The notes under the pieces were generated by a model. The model saw only the letters and a program-made list of their open reading frames with translations, did no database searches and was not told where the DNA came from. The position numbers and the translations under genes are program-made. A stretch of DNA of 64,000 nt from Ewingella sp049889095 (lineage in GTDB: Bacteria; Pseudomonadota; Gammaproteobacteria; Enterobacterales; Enterobacteriaceae): NCBI GenBank assembly GCA_049889095.1, contig JBLJFK010000005.1; one strand, written 5' to 3'. This document shows positions 34,718-43,974 of this stretch, in pieces; within the stretch, counting starts at the first letter, position 1, and each line of letters opens with the position of its first letter.

Positions 34718-36124
34718 ATGGCAGCAAAAAAACCGACCAATCAACAGAACGAAAACCGCGATCGCCAGATGGAAGGCCTCAAGCTTCCGCCGCACTCGCT
34801 GGAGGCTGAGCAATCCGTTCTGGGCGGGCTGATGCTGGACAATGAACGCTGGGATAACGTAGCGGAACGCGTGGTCAGTAATGACTTCTTTAGCCGTCCA
34901 CACCGTCTGATTTTTACCGAAATGCAGCGCCTGCTGGAAATGAGCAAGCCTATTGACCTGATCACCTTGTCTGAATCCCTGGAACAAAAGGGCGATTTAG
35001 ACTCCGTGGGTGGATTCGCTTATCTGGCAGAGTTATCGAAAAACACCCCAAGTGCCGCGAACATTGGTGCTTACGCTGATATCGTTCGTGAACGTGCTGT
35101 AGTGCGCGAAATGATTTCGGTGGCTAATGAAATCGCCGATGCCGGTTATGACCCGCAGGGCCGCAGCAGTGAAGATCTGCTGGATCTGGCTGAATCTCGC
35201 GTTTTTCAGATTGCAGAAAGCCGTGCCAGTAAAGATGAAGGTCCGAAAAGTATTGACCGTATTTTAGAAAGCACCGTTTCGCGCATTGAGGAACTATTCC
35301 AACGCCCGCATGATGGTGTGACTGGGGTAGACACCGGCTATGCCGATCTGAATAAAAAAACTGCAGGCTTGCAGAAATCCGACTTAATTATCATAGCCGC
35401 GCGTCCGTCGATGGGTAAAACCACCTTCGCAATGAACATTTGTGAAAATGCGGCGATGATGCAGGAAAAACCGGTGCTGATTTTCAGCCTCGAAATGCCC
35501 GGTGACCAGATCATGATGCGTATGCTGGCGTCCATGTCTCGCGTGGATCAGACCAAAATCCGTACTGGGCAGCTCGATGACGAAGATTGGGCGCGTATCT
35601 CCAGCACGATGGGTATTTTGCTGGAGAAACGGAACATGTATATCGATGACTCTTCCGGCCTGACACCCACCGAAGTGCGTTCGCGTGCACGGCGTATTTT
35701 CCGTGAGCACGGCGGGCTGAGTCTGATCATGATCGACTACCTGCAATTGATGCGCGTGCCGGCCTTGTCGGATAACCGTACGCTGGAAATCGCTGAAATC
35801 TCCCGTTCGCTTAAGGCACTGGCGAAAGAGCTACAGGTCCCGGTCGTCGCGTTGTCGCAGCTTAACCGAAGTCTGGAGCAGCGTGCTGATAAACGTCCGG
35901 TGAACTCCGACTTACGTGAATCTGGCTCTATCGAGCAGGATGCCGACTTGATTATGTTCATCTATCGTGACGAGGTGTACCACGATAACAGCGAAGAGAA
36001 AGGCATTGCGCAGATCATTCTGGGCAAGCAGCGTAATGGCCCGATTGGCACGGTGAGATTAACCTTCAATGGCCAGTTCTCCCGTTTCGATAACTACGGC
36101 GGCCCGCAATATGATGAAGACTAA
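34718..36124 (+). CDS. dnaB: Replicative DNA helicase
   Basis: DnaB is the hexameric helicase that unwinds DNA at the replication fork. The 468 residues comprise the N-terminal primase-interacting domain (about 20-150), the linker, and the RecA-like motor with Walker A ARPSMGKTTFAMN near residue 228-240, Walker B LIMIDYLQLMR, and SQLNRSLEQRADKRP plus the arginine-finger region. No intein is present. alr follows nine bases after its stop. Confidence 0.98.
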   Translation: MAAKKPTNQQNENRDRQMEGLKLPPHSLEAEQSVLGGLMLDNERWDNVAERVVSNDFFSRPHRLIFTEMQRLLEMSKPIDLITLSESLEQKGDLDSVGGFAYLAELSKNTPSAANIGAYADIVRERAVVREMISVANEIADAGYDPQGRSSEDLLDLAESRVFQIAESRASKDEGPKSIDRILESTVSRIEELFQRPHDGVTGVDTGYADLNKKTAGLQKSDLIIIAARPSMGKTTFAMNICENAAMMQEKPVLIFSLEMPGDQIMMRMLASMSRVDQTKIRTGQLDDEDWARISSTMGILLEKRNMYIDDSSGLTPTEVRSRARRIFREHGGLSLIMIDYLQLMRVPALSDNRTLEIAEISRSLKALAKELQVPVVALSQLNRSLEQRADKRPVNSDLRESGSIEQDADLIMFIYRDEVYHDNSEEKGIAQIILGKQRNGPIGTVRLTFNGQFSRFDNYGGPQYDED

Positions 36125-36133
36125 GGAATAGAC

Positions 36134-37213
36134 ATGAAAGCGGCTACGGCGGTTATTGATTGCCGCGCTCTGCGACATAATCTGCAACGGGTGCGCCATT
36201 TGGCGCCGCAAAGTCGTGTGCTGGCTGTGGTGAAGGCCAATGCCTACGGACACGGCCTGCTCGATGCGGCTCACAGTTTGCAGGATGCGGATTGTTATGG
36301 TGTTGCTCGCCTGAGCGAAGCGCTGGCCCTGCGCTCAGGCGGGATAGTGAAGCCCATTGTGTTACTCGAAGGTTTTTTTAGCCCTGAGGACTTACCACAG
36401 GTAGTGGCGCATGGGCTGGATACTGCGGTGCACAGCCTCGAACAACTCGTTGCACTGGAGCAGGCGACGCTGTTCAAACCGCTAAATGTGTGGATGAAGC
36501 TGGATACCGGCATGCACCGGCTGGGTGTGCATCCCGCTGAAGCTGAGGCGTTTTATCAACGTCTGTGTGCCTGTCCTAACGTGCAGCAGCCGGTGAATAT
36601 CATGAGTCATTTTGCGCGTGCAGATGAATCGGACTCCGAAGCCACGCCAAACCAGCTGCGCGTTTTCCTGCAGTTTGTGCAGGGTAAGCCGGGGCTAAAA
36701 TCCATTGCCGCTTCGGGTGGTGTACTACTATGGCCAGATGCGCATCTGGATCTGGTGCGGCCTGGCATTATTTTATACGGCGTCTCGCCGCTGGACTCCG
36801 ACGATGCCGCGCATTTCGGGCTAAAACCGGTCATGACCCTGACTTCCAGCCTGATTGCCGTGCGTAACCATGCCGCCGGAGAGCCGGTTGGCTACGGTGG
36901 AATCTGGCGAAGTGAGCGTGAAACACGGCTAGGCGTTATCGCTATGGGATACGGCGATGGGTATCCGCGCAGCGCCCCGAGTGGTACGCCGGTACGGGTT
37001 AATGGCCGCATCGTGCCGATTGTTGGTCGCGTGTCCATGGACATGATTTCAGTCGATTTAGGCCCTGATGCCCGTGACGCTGTGGGTGATGAGGTTATTT
37101 TCTGGGGGGAAGGGTTACCGGTCGAAGACGTTTCTGCCGCAACCGGGATCAGTCAGTATGAGCTGATAACCCAGCTGACCTCACGTGTTGCCCGCGTTTA
37201 TGTGGGGGAGTAG
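36134..37213 (+). CDS. alr: Alanine racemase
   Basis: This PLP enzyme interconverts L- and D-alanine for peptidoglycan. The 359 residues have the PLP-lysine motif VVKANAYGHG (Lys34), the C-terminal catalytic tyrosine in GYGGIW, and GRVSMDMISVDLG. It follows dnaB by 9 bp, as in E. coli, and is probably co-transcribed with it. Confidence 0.96.
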   Translation: MKAATAVIDCRALRHNLQRVRHLAPQSRVLAVVKANAYGHGLLDAAHSLQDADCYGVARLSEALALRSGGIVKPIVLLEGFFSPEDLPQVVAHGLDTAVHSLEQLVALEQATLFKPLNVWMKLDTGMHRLGVHPAEAEAFYQRLCACPNVQQPVNIMSHFARADESDSEATPNQLRVFLQFVQGKPGLKSIAASGGVLLWPDAHLDLVRPGIILYGVSPLDSDDAAHFGLKPVMTLTSSLIAVRNHAAGEPVGYGGIWRSERETRLGVIAMGYGDGYPRSAPSGTPVRVNGRIVPIVGRVSMDMISVDLGPDARDAVGDEVIFWGEGLPVEDVSAATGISQYELITQLTSRVARVYVGE

Positions 37214-37220
37214 GGAAATA

Positions 37221-37238
37221 GGCGCAGCTTGCTGCGCC
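37221..37238. terminator. Hairpin after alr
   Basis: GGCGCAG and CTGCGCC form a 7-bp GC-rich stem 8 bp after the alr stop, without a T-run. It may be a weak terminator or mRNA end for alr. Confidence 0.4.
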
Positions 37239-37288
37239 TTAAGCGGTGGATCTACAACTGCGGATCTACATGACGTTAGCGACAAAGA

Positions 37289-38068
37289 CTATTTCTTCAC
37301 CGTCAGCCATTTGCTGACCAGACTCTGATAGTCGCCGTTGGCTTTACTCAGGTGCAGCCACTGATCGACGTACATCTTCCAGCTCACGTCATCGCGCGGC
37401 AGCATGTAGGCTTTCTCGCCGTACTGCAGTGGTTTCTTCGGGTTCACCGCACAGAGTTTCGGGTAATGTTTCTGCTGGAACAGCGCTTCCGACGCATCTG
37501 TTATCATCACGTCTGCTTTCTTATCCACCAGTTGCTGGAAAATTGTCACGTTGTCGTGCAGCGCAAGCTTGGCATCGGGAAGGTGGCTGTGAACAAAGGC
37601 CTCGTTGGTGCCGCCCGCGGGTTCAATCAGCCGCACTTTCGGTGAGTTCAGTTGCACGATCGTCTGATATTTCCGTACATCTTCACAGCGCACCAGCGGA
37701 ATTTTGCCGTCCTGGTCCAGCATATCAGCGAACCATGCTTTCTGTTGACGCGCGAGGGTGACGGAGATCCCGCCCATGGCAATATCGCAATTGTTGGACG
37801 TCATATCTGACATCATTGTTTTCCACGTGGTCGGCACCCAGTTGACCTTCACGCCAAGACTGGTGGCCAGAGACTGTGCCATCGTGATGTCGATACCTTC
37901 GTACTGACCTTCTTTATTGAGAAAGCTGTAAGGCTTATAGTCGCCAGTGGTGCAGACGTTAATCGCCCCTTTTTGCAGCACGCGATCCAAATGTGAAGGC
38001 GTACCTTCGGCGTGAGCGGCCAGCGTGCTGGCGGCGAGTAACGTCAGGGTCATTAGCGTTTTCTTCAT
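37289..38068 (-). CDS. Periplasmic cyclohexadienyl dehydratase-like protein (PheC type)
   Basis: This belongs to the type II solute-binding fold but resembles the exported cyclohexadienyl (prephenate/arogenate) dehydratase PheC of Pseudomonas along its whole length. From the ATG at 38068 the 259-residue precursor has a signal peptide (MKKTLMTLTLLAASTLAAHA). Shared features are VCTTGDYKPYSF, IAMGGISVTLARQ, EPAGGTNEAF with the catalytic-type glutamate at residue 156, NVTIFQQLVDKKADVMITDA, and AEKAYMLPRDD. It would form phenylpyruvate or phenylalanine in the periplasm. A plain amino-acid binding protein remains possible, but no permease gene is adjacent. tyrB lies 1.6 kb away. Confidence 0.75.
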   Translation of the reverse strand: MKKTLMTLTLLAASTLAAHAEGTPSHLDRVLQKGAINVCTTGDYKPYSFLNKEGQYEGIDITMAQSLATSLGVKVNWVPTTWKTMMSDMTSNNCDIAMGGISVTLARQQKAWFADMLDQDGKIPLVRCEDVRKYQTIVQLNSPKVRLIEPAGGTNEAFVHSHLPDAKLALHDNVTIFQQLVDKKADVMITDASEALFQQKHYPKLCAVNPKKPLQYGEKAYMLPRDDVSWKMYVDQWLHLSKANGDYQSLVSKWLTVKK

Positions 38069-38168
38069 GAAACTTTTCCTTGATATCAAGCGGCAGGGTG
38101 GCGTCGTGCGCCTTTGTTTATAATTCGCCCAGTATAAGAAAAAACAGCCGATAAGTATTTAGCCGTTA

Positions 38169-38296
38169 TATACCCGTCATACTTAAGGCTGCATGTACGT
38201 TGGCTGCGTTCAATCACCCAAATCACTTCCTTGTGTAAGCTCATCGGGATTCACTCGCTTGCCGTCTTCCTGCAACTTGAATTATTTAGGGTACAG
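38169..38296. repeat. ERIC element upstream of the Lrp remnant
   Basis: A full-length copy with ends ATACCCGTCATACTTAAG and CTTGAATTATTTAGGGTA, and core CACTTCCTTGTGTAAGCTCA. It fills most of the spacer between the PheC-like gene and the broken regulator gene. Confidence 0.88.
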
Positions 38297-38349
38297 TCCT
38301 TACCGTGTGAAATGACGACAAACAAAAATAAAACGACAGGAACAGTATT

Positions 38350-38645
38350 ATGTACAGCATTGATGATTACCACCTGAGGATTTTGACGTTATTACAAGCT
38401 AATGGAAGACTGGCCAATCAGGAACTTAGCGAGTGGGTCGGATTATTTGCGTCACAATGCTCGCGATTGATGTGTATAAAACCACCGGTGACGCCGATTA
38501 TTTATTAAAAGTCGAAGTAAAGGATGTAGCGGGTTTAAGTACTCAGATCAGCCAAATCCTCTCCGTTCATAAAAATGTCGCGCATGTAAAAACATTAGCT
38601 GTACTTAACCAGTTAAAAGAAAACGGCTTATTAACGGGTGCATGA
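38350..38645 (+). pseudogene. Broken Lrp/AsnC-family regulator gene
   Basis: From the ATG at 38350 the frame encodes the Lrp helix-turn-helix start (MYSIDDYHLRILTLLQANGR, then LANQELSEWVGLFASQCSRL) and then runs out of frame. In another frame, from about 38470, comes the Lrp C-terminal ligand domain (YKTTGDADYLLKVEVKDVAG to the stop at 38645). Compared with intact ~150-residue relatives, about 50-60 middle codons are missing and the two parts are out of frame. This is a deletion-type pseudogene, not a sequencing slip of one base. Confidence 0.8.
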
Positions 38646-38891
38646 GGATTAAAGGGGGTTTATTTCATGCGCACTGCTATGGTGATTTGTTGTGGTGCGG
38701 ATTCATTTTTACAGTGCATAATTATTAATGTAAATGCGTGATTTTTGCATGTAAAGAATAATTAACGCGACTAGAAATCTTATTTTCGCTTTTTAATGCA
38801 AATTACGTGTGTGAATATTGCCTTGTATTCCTATCTCATGAATTATCAATAAAAGTTTTTCGGTGTGTGTTTTTCGGGGAAATTGGAATTT

Positions 38892-39524
38892 ATGGCAAGT
38901 TGCGACAGTTTTGAAAAGCCGGTGGAACAACCTCGTACCGCGCATACGTTGATTGAAGACATGCTGGCGATTGTCATTGGCACGCTGATGGTGTCTTTTG
39001 GCGTCGTGATGCTGCGTCAGGTCGGTGCGCTGACCGGCGGAACGGCAGGCATTGCGTTTCTGGTGCATTACCTGGCTCAGGTGTCTTTCGGTACGGCCTT
39101 TTTTATCATCAATTTACCGTTCTACTATCTTTCTATTCGCCGCATGGGTTGGCCGTTCACGCTGAAAACTTTCAGCGCTGTGGCGCTGGTGTCGGTATTT
39201 TCCGATCTACATCCGCTGTTTGTCCATTTCGATCATCTGCAACCGTTTTACGCCACTCTGTTCGGCAACGTCATTATGGGGATCGGCTTTATCGTGCTGT
39301 TCCGCCACAAAGCCAGCCTCGGTGGCATGAATATTCTGGCGCTATTTCTGCAAGATAAATACGGCATCCGCGCCGGAAAACTGCAAATGGGCGTGGACTG
39401 CTGCATTGTGCTGGCATCGCTGTTTGTGGTCAGTTACGAAATGCTGATCGCCTCGATTCTCGGCGCGGTGATTGTGAATCTGATTATCGCGATGAACCAT
39501 CGTCCGGGGCGTTACAGCGTCTGA
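38892..39524 (+). CDS. YitT-family membrane protein
   Basis: This is an integral membrane protein of about 210 residues with five to six hydrophobic segments and the YitT-family features LRQVGALTGGTAGIAFLVHY and ASLGGMNILA. The family function is not established. I chose the ATG at 38892 (GGA five bases upstream); the frame opens at 38865. It lies between the broken Lrp gene and tyrB, and its original regulator may have been that Lrp protein. Confidence 0.82.
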   Translation: MASCDSFEKPVEQPRTAHTLIEDMLAIVIGTLMVSFGVVMLRQVGALTGGTAGIAFLVHYLAQVSFGTAFFIINLPFYYLSIRRMGWPFTLKTFSAVALVSVFSDLHPLFVHFDHLQPFYATLFGNVIMGIGFIVLFRHKASLGGMNILALFLQDKYGIRAGKLQMGVDCCIVLASLFVVSYEMLIASILGAVIVNLIIAMNHRPGRYSV

Positions 39525-39680
39525 TATCAATGTCATACGGATGCGCGAGAAATCACAACATTGTTGTCATCTTTTTTAATGAACTTTGATAGTCTGTGAA
39601 GTTATGTTGATCACCCGCCGAACAACAGCCGCGCCAGTCTATGCGCGGTATTGCAGAAATCAAACCAGGAGATTTATACC

Positions 39681-40874
39681 GTGTTCCAACATGTCGATGC
39701 TTATGCCGGTGACCCAATCCTGTCGCTAATGGACAGTTTCAAAAACGACCCAAGAGAGAAGAAGGTTAATCTGAGCATCGGTCTGTATTATGACGAGCAA
39801 GGCATTATCCCACAACTTAGCTCAGTGGAAGCGGCTGAAAACCAGATGAACGCGCTGCCGCAAACCGCCTCGGTTTACTTGCCGATGGATGGCCTGCCCG
39901 CCTACCGCAGCGCAATTCAGACGTTGTTATTCGGCGCTGAACATCCGGCCCTGCAACAAGGACGCATTGCTACCATTCAGACCGTCGGCGGTTCTGGCGC
40001 ACTGAAAGTCGGCGCTGATTTTCTCAAGTTTTATTTCCCGAAGTCTGAAGTGTGGGTCAGTGATCCAACCTGGGAAAACCACGTGGCTATTTTTGGCGGC
40101 GCCGGTTTCAAGGTTCATACTTACCCCTATTTTGATCCCAAAAGTCTGGGTGTGAATTTCGCCGGGATGCTGGACAGCCTGAAAAGCCTTTCCGCGCAAA
40201 GCATCGTGCTGCTGCATCCGTGTTGCCACAATCCAACCGGTTCTGATCTGACGCCCGCGCAGTGGGATCAGGTGATTGAAGTCGCTAAACAGCGCGATTT
40301 AATCCCGTTCCTCGACATTGCATATCAGGGTTTTGGCGCCGGTATTGACGAAGACGCCTACGCTATTCGTGCCATGGCAGCGGCGGGCGTGACCTGCTTT
40401 GTCAGCAACTCCTTCTCGAAAATTTTCTCACTGTACGGTGAGCGAGTGGGCGGGCTATCCGTCGTGTGCGAAAACAGCGAAGCTGCAGGTCGTGTACTGG
40501 GCCAACTGAAAGCCACCGTACGCCGTAATTACTCTAGTCCGCCGAATTTCGGTGCGCAGGTAGTGGCAAAAGTGCTGGGCGACGCCCATCTGAAAGCCCA
40601 ATGGCTGGATGAAGTAGAAAGCATGCGCATTCGTATTCTGGAAATGCGTCAGACGCTGGTTAACAGCCTGAAAGTCGCGCTGCCTGGACGCAATTTTGAC
40701 TACCTGCTGCAACAGCGCGGTATGTTCAGCTACACCGGCTTCAGCGTGGCGCAGGTCGATCGCCTGCGTGAAGAGTTCGGTGTGTACCTGATTGCCAGCG
40801 GCCGCGTTTGCATGGCGGGTCTGAATCACCACAACGTGAAACAGGTCGCCGACGCGTTCGCCGCTGTGCAGTAA
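39681..40874 (+). CDS. tyrB: Aromatic amino acid aminotransferase
   Basis: TyrB transaminates phenylpyruvate, 4-hydroxyphenylpyruvate and some branched-chain keto acids. From the GTG at 39681 the protein has 397 residues, exactly the E. coli length, and begins VFQHVDAYAGDPI; AGGAG lies upstream. The PLP lysine lies in SNSFSKIFSLYGERVGG and the carboxylate-binding Arg region SGRVCMAG is present. The open frame upstream to 39651 has no family counterpart. No clear TyrR box was found. Confidence 0.95.
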   Translation: MFQHVDAYAGDPILSLMDSFKNDPREKKVNLSIGLYYDEQGIIPQLSSVEAAENQMNALPQTASVYLPMDGLPAYRSAIQTLLFGAEHPALQQGRIATIQTVGGSGALKVGADFLKFYFPKSEVWVSDPTWENHVAIFGGAGFKVHTYPYFDPKSLGVNFAGMLDSLKSLSAQSIVLLHPCCHNPTGSDLTPAQWDQVIEVAKQRDLIPFLDIAYQGFGAGIDEDAYAIRAMAAAGVTCFVSNSFSKIFSLYGERVGGLSVVCENSEAAGRVLGQLKATVRRNYSSPPNFGAQVVAKVLGDAHLKAQWLDEVESMRIRILEMRQTLVNSLKVALPGRNFDYLLQQRGMFSYTGFSVAQVDRLREEFGVYLIASGRVCMAGLNHHNVKQVADAFAAVQ

Positions 40875-40996
40875 TATTCTCGTCTGATTCACTCTTCATC
40901 ATGCAAATAAGGGCTGACAGCAATGTTGGCCTTTTTTGAACTACGCTGAGCCATTAAACGTCTGTTTTTTGCTCATCTCAATGGAGAACATGAAAT

Positions 40997-41350
40997 ATGA
41001 CCAGTACGGAACTGCTTGATTATTGCCTGGCCAAGCCTGGCGCTGAGGAAACACAAAATAACTTGCGTGGCGCCAACCAGATAAAAGTGGCGGATGTCAT
41101 GTTTGCCATGCTGTGCGAATGCAATGGACGGGAAGCGGTCTCGCTTAAAACCAGCGCGGAGCTTGCCGACCAGTTGCGTGCTAAACACAGCTGTATTATT
41201 CCCGGCGATCACCTGAACAAAGCCCACTGGAACACTGTTTATCTTGATGGTGATCTACCGGATTCACAGTTCTATTATCTGATCGATGCTTCGTATCAGA
41301 TGGTGGTGTCATCACTACCGGAGGCAGCGCGCCACGAGTTGGGCGTTTAA
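40997..41350 (+). CDS. yjbR: MmcQ/YjbR family protein
   Basis: This 117-residue protein has the CyaY-like MmcQ/YjbR fold; DNA binding is suggested for the family but the role is not established. It matches E. coli YjbR in length and in LNKAHWNTVYLDGDLPDSQ and SLKTSAELADQL. In E. coli aphA and yjbQ lie between tyrB and yjbR; here both are missing. ATG preceded by GGAGAA. Confidence 0.9.
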   Translation: MTSTELLDYCLAKPGAEETQNNLRGANQIKVADVMFAMLCECNGREAVSLKTSAELADQLRAKHSCIIPGDHLNKAHWNTVYLDGDLPDSQFYYLIDASYQMVVSSLPEAARHELGV

Positions 41351-41354
41351 CCGC

Positions 41355-42269
41355 TCACCAGCTTCCCGTTGCCATTGTCGCCGGAGAATATTGCACGTGG
41401 CGGCCGCGCCAGGGTAATGCCTCGCGAAAGCGCCACGCCCGGGCGATATCCATGCACCAATAGCGTTCTGCCCCGCCGGGGCCGTTTAGTGCCTCAGGCT
41501 GCCAGAGGATCTCAGTGGTACCTTGCAGATGCAAAATATCGCCATTATCGAAATCGGGAAATAGCAGCGCGGCGCGCGGCTGAGCCAGTAAATTTCCCAG
41601 CGTGTTCATGTACTTATTTCCACTGAAATCCGGTATCCATAACCGGTTGCCTTCAATTCTTACGAACCCCGGTCTCCCGCCACGGTGTGAGACATCTGCA
41701 CCGCCCTGTGGTTTATCGCCGTGGGCGTGCGTGGCGATGAAAAAGGTATCAGCACTGGCGATCAGCCTGCGTGCGTCATCGTCCAGCGTTATCAGGTCTT
41801 CTCTGAGCGGCAGCGGGCTTTGCCTTGTGCTCTCCACCAGTTCGCGAATCTGAATATACTTCGGGCAGTTGCCGAAGCTTTGATCGACCTCGATCTCAAT
41901 CCGGTTCTTATCCATGCGCCCGATCAGGCCGTTAGCTCGGTTACGTCTCCGGTTGGAAAAGTCGATCCCCAGAAGACCTATATCTTTGCCGGGATGCATC
42001 GCCGCCAGGGTCGGATCGTCCTGCCTGCGCGGGGCATTAATGCGCAGATGGGTGGTATCCGGCGAACGGATAAAGCCCGGAGGGCCGGTCAGCAACGTCG
42101 CCAGCGGCCAGCCATTCTCATCCAGGGTTGAGGCCAGCACATAGGGCAAACCGGCAAAAAAGTCGCGGTGCTGATCCTGCATGACTGAGCGAATTGGGGC
42201 GCTGACGATATCAAACTGTGCCAGCACCTGTGCCCGTCGTTCATCGGGATGAAATACCCGGTCTTTCAT
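41355..42269 (-). CDS. Pyridoxamine 5'-phosphate oxidase-family protein
   Basis: This is a flavin-binding split-barrel protein. From the ATG at 42269 (strong GGAGG) it has 304 residues with FFIATHAHGDKPQGGADVSHRGG and FSGNKYMNTLGNLLAQPRAALLF, the FMN-binding region. The N-terminal half repeats the fold (PYVLASTLDENGWPLATLLTG), so it is a two-barrel protein. It lies 23 bp after the GST gene and is probably co-transcribed with it under the divergent LysR regulator. The substrate is unknown. Confidence 0.8.
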   Translation of the reverse strand: MKDRVFHPDERRAQVLAQFDIVSAPIRSVMQDQHRDFFAGLPYVLASTLDENGWPLATLLTGPPGFIRSPDTTHLRINAPRRQDDPTLAAMHPGKDIGLLGIDFSNRRRNRANGLIGRMDKNRIEIEVDQSFGNCPKYIQIRELVESTRQSPLPLREDLITLDDDARRLIASADTFFIATHAHGDKPQGGADVSHRGGRPGFVRIEGNRLWIPDFSGNKYMNTLGNLLAQPRAALLFPDFDNGDILHLQGTTEILWQPEALNGPGGAERYWCMDIARAWRFREALPWRGRHVQYSPATMATGSW

Positions 42270-42292
42270 GTGGCCTCCGGTTATGTCGATGG

Positions 42293-42913
42293 CTATTGCG
42301 CGACGACGGGCAGTGGCAGTTCGGGCTGGGGCTGATAGCCAGGCAGTGCTGCGATGCGGGTCAGCCAACGGCGGATGGCAGGACAGGACTCCAGAGAGAT
42401 ACCACCCTCTGGCGCAGCGCGTACATAGCTGAAACAGGCCAGATCGGCGATCGTCACCTGACCGGTTGCCAAAAAGTCATGCTGGCTAAGATGGTGTTCG
42501 AGATGCGGTAAGAACACGCGGGCGATGGCTACGGAAGCATCATAATCTTCTGGCGCGTTGAACTGTGCCACCATGCGCGCAGCCGCCACGCCGTAGCGGA
42601 TCTCTCCGGCGGCTTTTGAAAGCCATTGTTGAACCTGCGCCGCCTGTAATGCATCTTCCGGTAGCCAGTGACTGTCAGGTGCATAGCGCTTCACCAGATA
42701 CACCAGAATAGCGTTGCTGTCGGTCAGCGTCAGACCATTATCAACCAGCACCGGGATTTGCCCCATTGGACTGATCTGCCGGAATTCGGCGGTGAGGCGT
42801 ACGCTGGCCGGGGCCTCTTTGACGTCAAACGGCAAGTTCAGCATGTTGAGTAACAGAACCACGCGGTGGCAGTGTCCGGAAAGCGGGGTGGCATAAAGCT
42901 GAATATTGTGCAT
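42293..42913 (-). CDS. Glutathione S-transferase family protein
   Basis: A 206-residue GST with thioredoxin-like N-domain (LYATPLSGHCHRVVLLLNML, active Ser/Cys region; SPMGQIPVL and DSNAILVYL) and an all-helical C-domain (TIADLACFSYV). It probably conjugates or reduces small electrophiles. It is transcribed with the PPOX-family gene and divergent from a LysR gene at 100 bp. Confidence 0.87.
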   Translation of the reverse strand: MHNIQLYATPLSGHCHRVVLLLNMLNLPFDVKEAPASVRLTAEFRQISPMGQIPVLVDNGLTLTDSNAILVYLVKRYAPDSHWLPEDALQAAQVQQWLSKAAGEIRYGVAAARMVAQFNAPEDYDASVAIARVFLPHLEHHLSQHDFLATGQVTIADLACFSYVRAAPEGGISLESCPAIRRWLTRIAALPGYQPQPELPLPVVAQ

Positions 42914-43013
42914 GTATTGTCTCCTTTGTCGATTTACAGACAGATTACTCTTGCAACAAACGAAGCGAATCCGTAAAGATTGAAAGTGACTGTTTCATCT
43001 TGAGGAAGAATCT

Positions 43014-43913
43014 ATGGATCGCCTGGATGAGTTAGAGATTTTCGTCGCCGTTCTGCAATACGGCAGCCTAGCGGAGGCTGCACGGAGGACCCGGCGTTCA
43101 GCCCCTGCGATTACCCGCGCTATCGCCTCGCTCGAACAGCGCTTTGGTGCGCGGCTGGTTGAACGCACCACACGACGGTTGGCCCCAACGGAGGCTGGCG
43201 TCCGGCTGGCAGAACGAGCACAAGTGTTGATCGGTCATTATCAAGAGGCGCTGTTTGACACCGCTGAAACCCAGCTCAACGGACTGCTACGCGTTACCGC
43301 GCCGGTGCAGTTTGGCCGTAAACACGTTGCGCCGTTGGTGATGGAGTTCCTGCAACTGCATCCGGATATACAGATCGACATGGTGCTTAATGATCGCAAT
43401 CTGGAGCTAATCGATGAAGGGTTAGACCTGGCGGTTCGCATTGGCCATCTGGAGAACTCCGGCAAAGTGGCCCGTAAAGTGGGCTACGTTACCCGCATGC
43501 TGGTCGCTAGCCCAGCCTATCTACAACAGTATGGCAACCCCTTACAACCGGTGGAGCTGGCGCAACATCAAACCATTGTCGGTACCCTGAGGTCACCGCG
43601 CAATGAGTGGCGTTTTGGGCCAAATGAGGATGGCCTGCGGGTGAAGTTGTCGCCGCGCCTTTTGCTCAATGACGTCGAATCGCAACTGCTGGCAGTGCGC
43701 GCCGGTCACGGTATAGCGCGGCTGCTGAGCTACCAGGTCGCTGACGATCTGGCCAGCGGAATCTTGGTCCGACTGCTGCCTGATTCCGAGCCGTCACCGA
43801 TGCCGGTTCAACTGGTGGTACAGAATATTCAGCGAATCCCGAGAAAAGTCAGAACCTTCTGGGACTTTGCATGGGAAAGATTGAGTCAGCTGTCGCAGAT
43901 TCATGGCGTGTAA
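43014..43913 (+). CDS. LysR-family transcriptional regulator
   Basis: A 299-residue LTTR with an N-terminal winged helix (LDELEIFVAVLQYGSLAEAA, RRSAPAITRAIASLEQ) and a C-terminal effector domain. The short spacer to the divergent GST gene makes that operon its probable target. The inducer is unknown. Confidence 0.87.
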   Translation: MDRLDELEIFVAVLQYGSLAEAARRTRRSAPAITRAIASLEQRFGARLVERTTRRLAPTEAGVRLAERAQVLIGHYQEALFDTAETQLNGLLRVTAPVQFGRKHVAPLVMEFLQLHPDIQIDMVLNDRNLELIDEGLDLAVRIGHLENSGKVARKVGYVTRMLVASPAYLQQYGNPLQPVELAQHQTIVGTLRSPRNEWRFGPNEDGLRVKLSPRLLLNDVESQLLAVRAGHGIARLLSYQVADDLASGILVRLLPDSEPSPMPVQLVVQNIQRIPRKVRTFWDFAWERLSQLSQIHGV

Positions 43914-43974
43914 TACGTCATTATCAAACGAGATATGGGTTGATGTACAACCCGTCTGACTGAGGAAAAAAGGA

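Noticed and set aside
40909..40937. Terminator after tyrB
   Set aside because: There is a T-run, but the stem is only about four uninterrupted base pairs.
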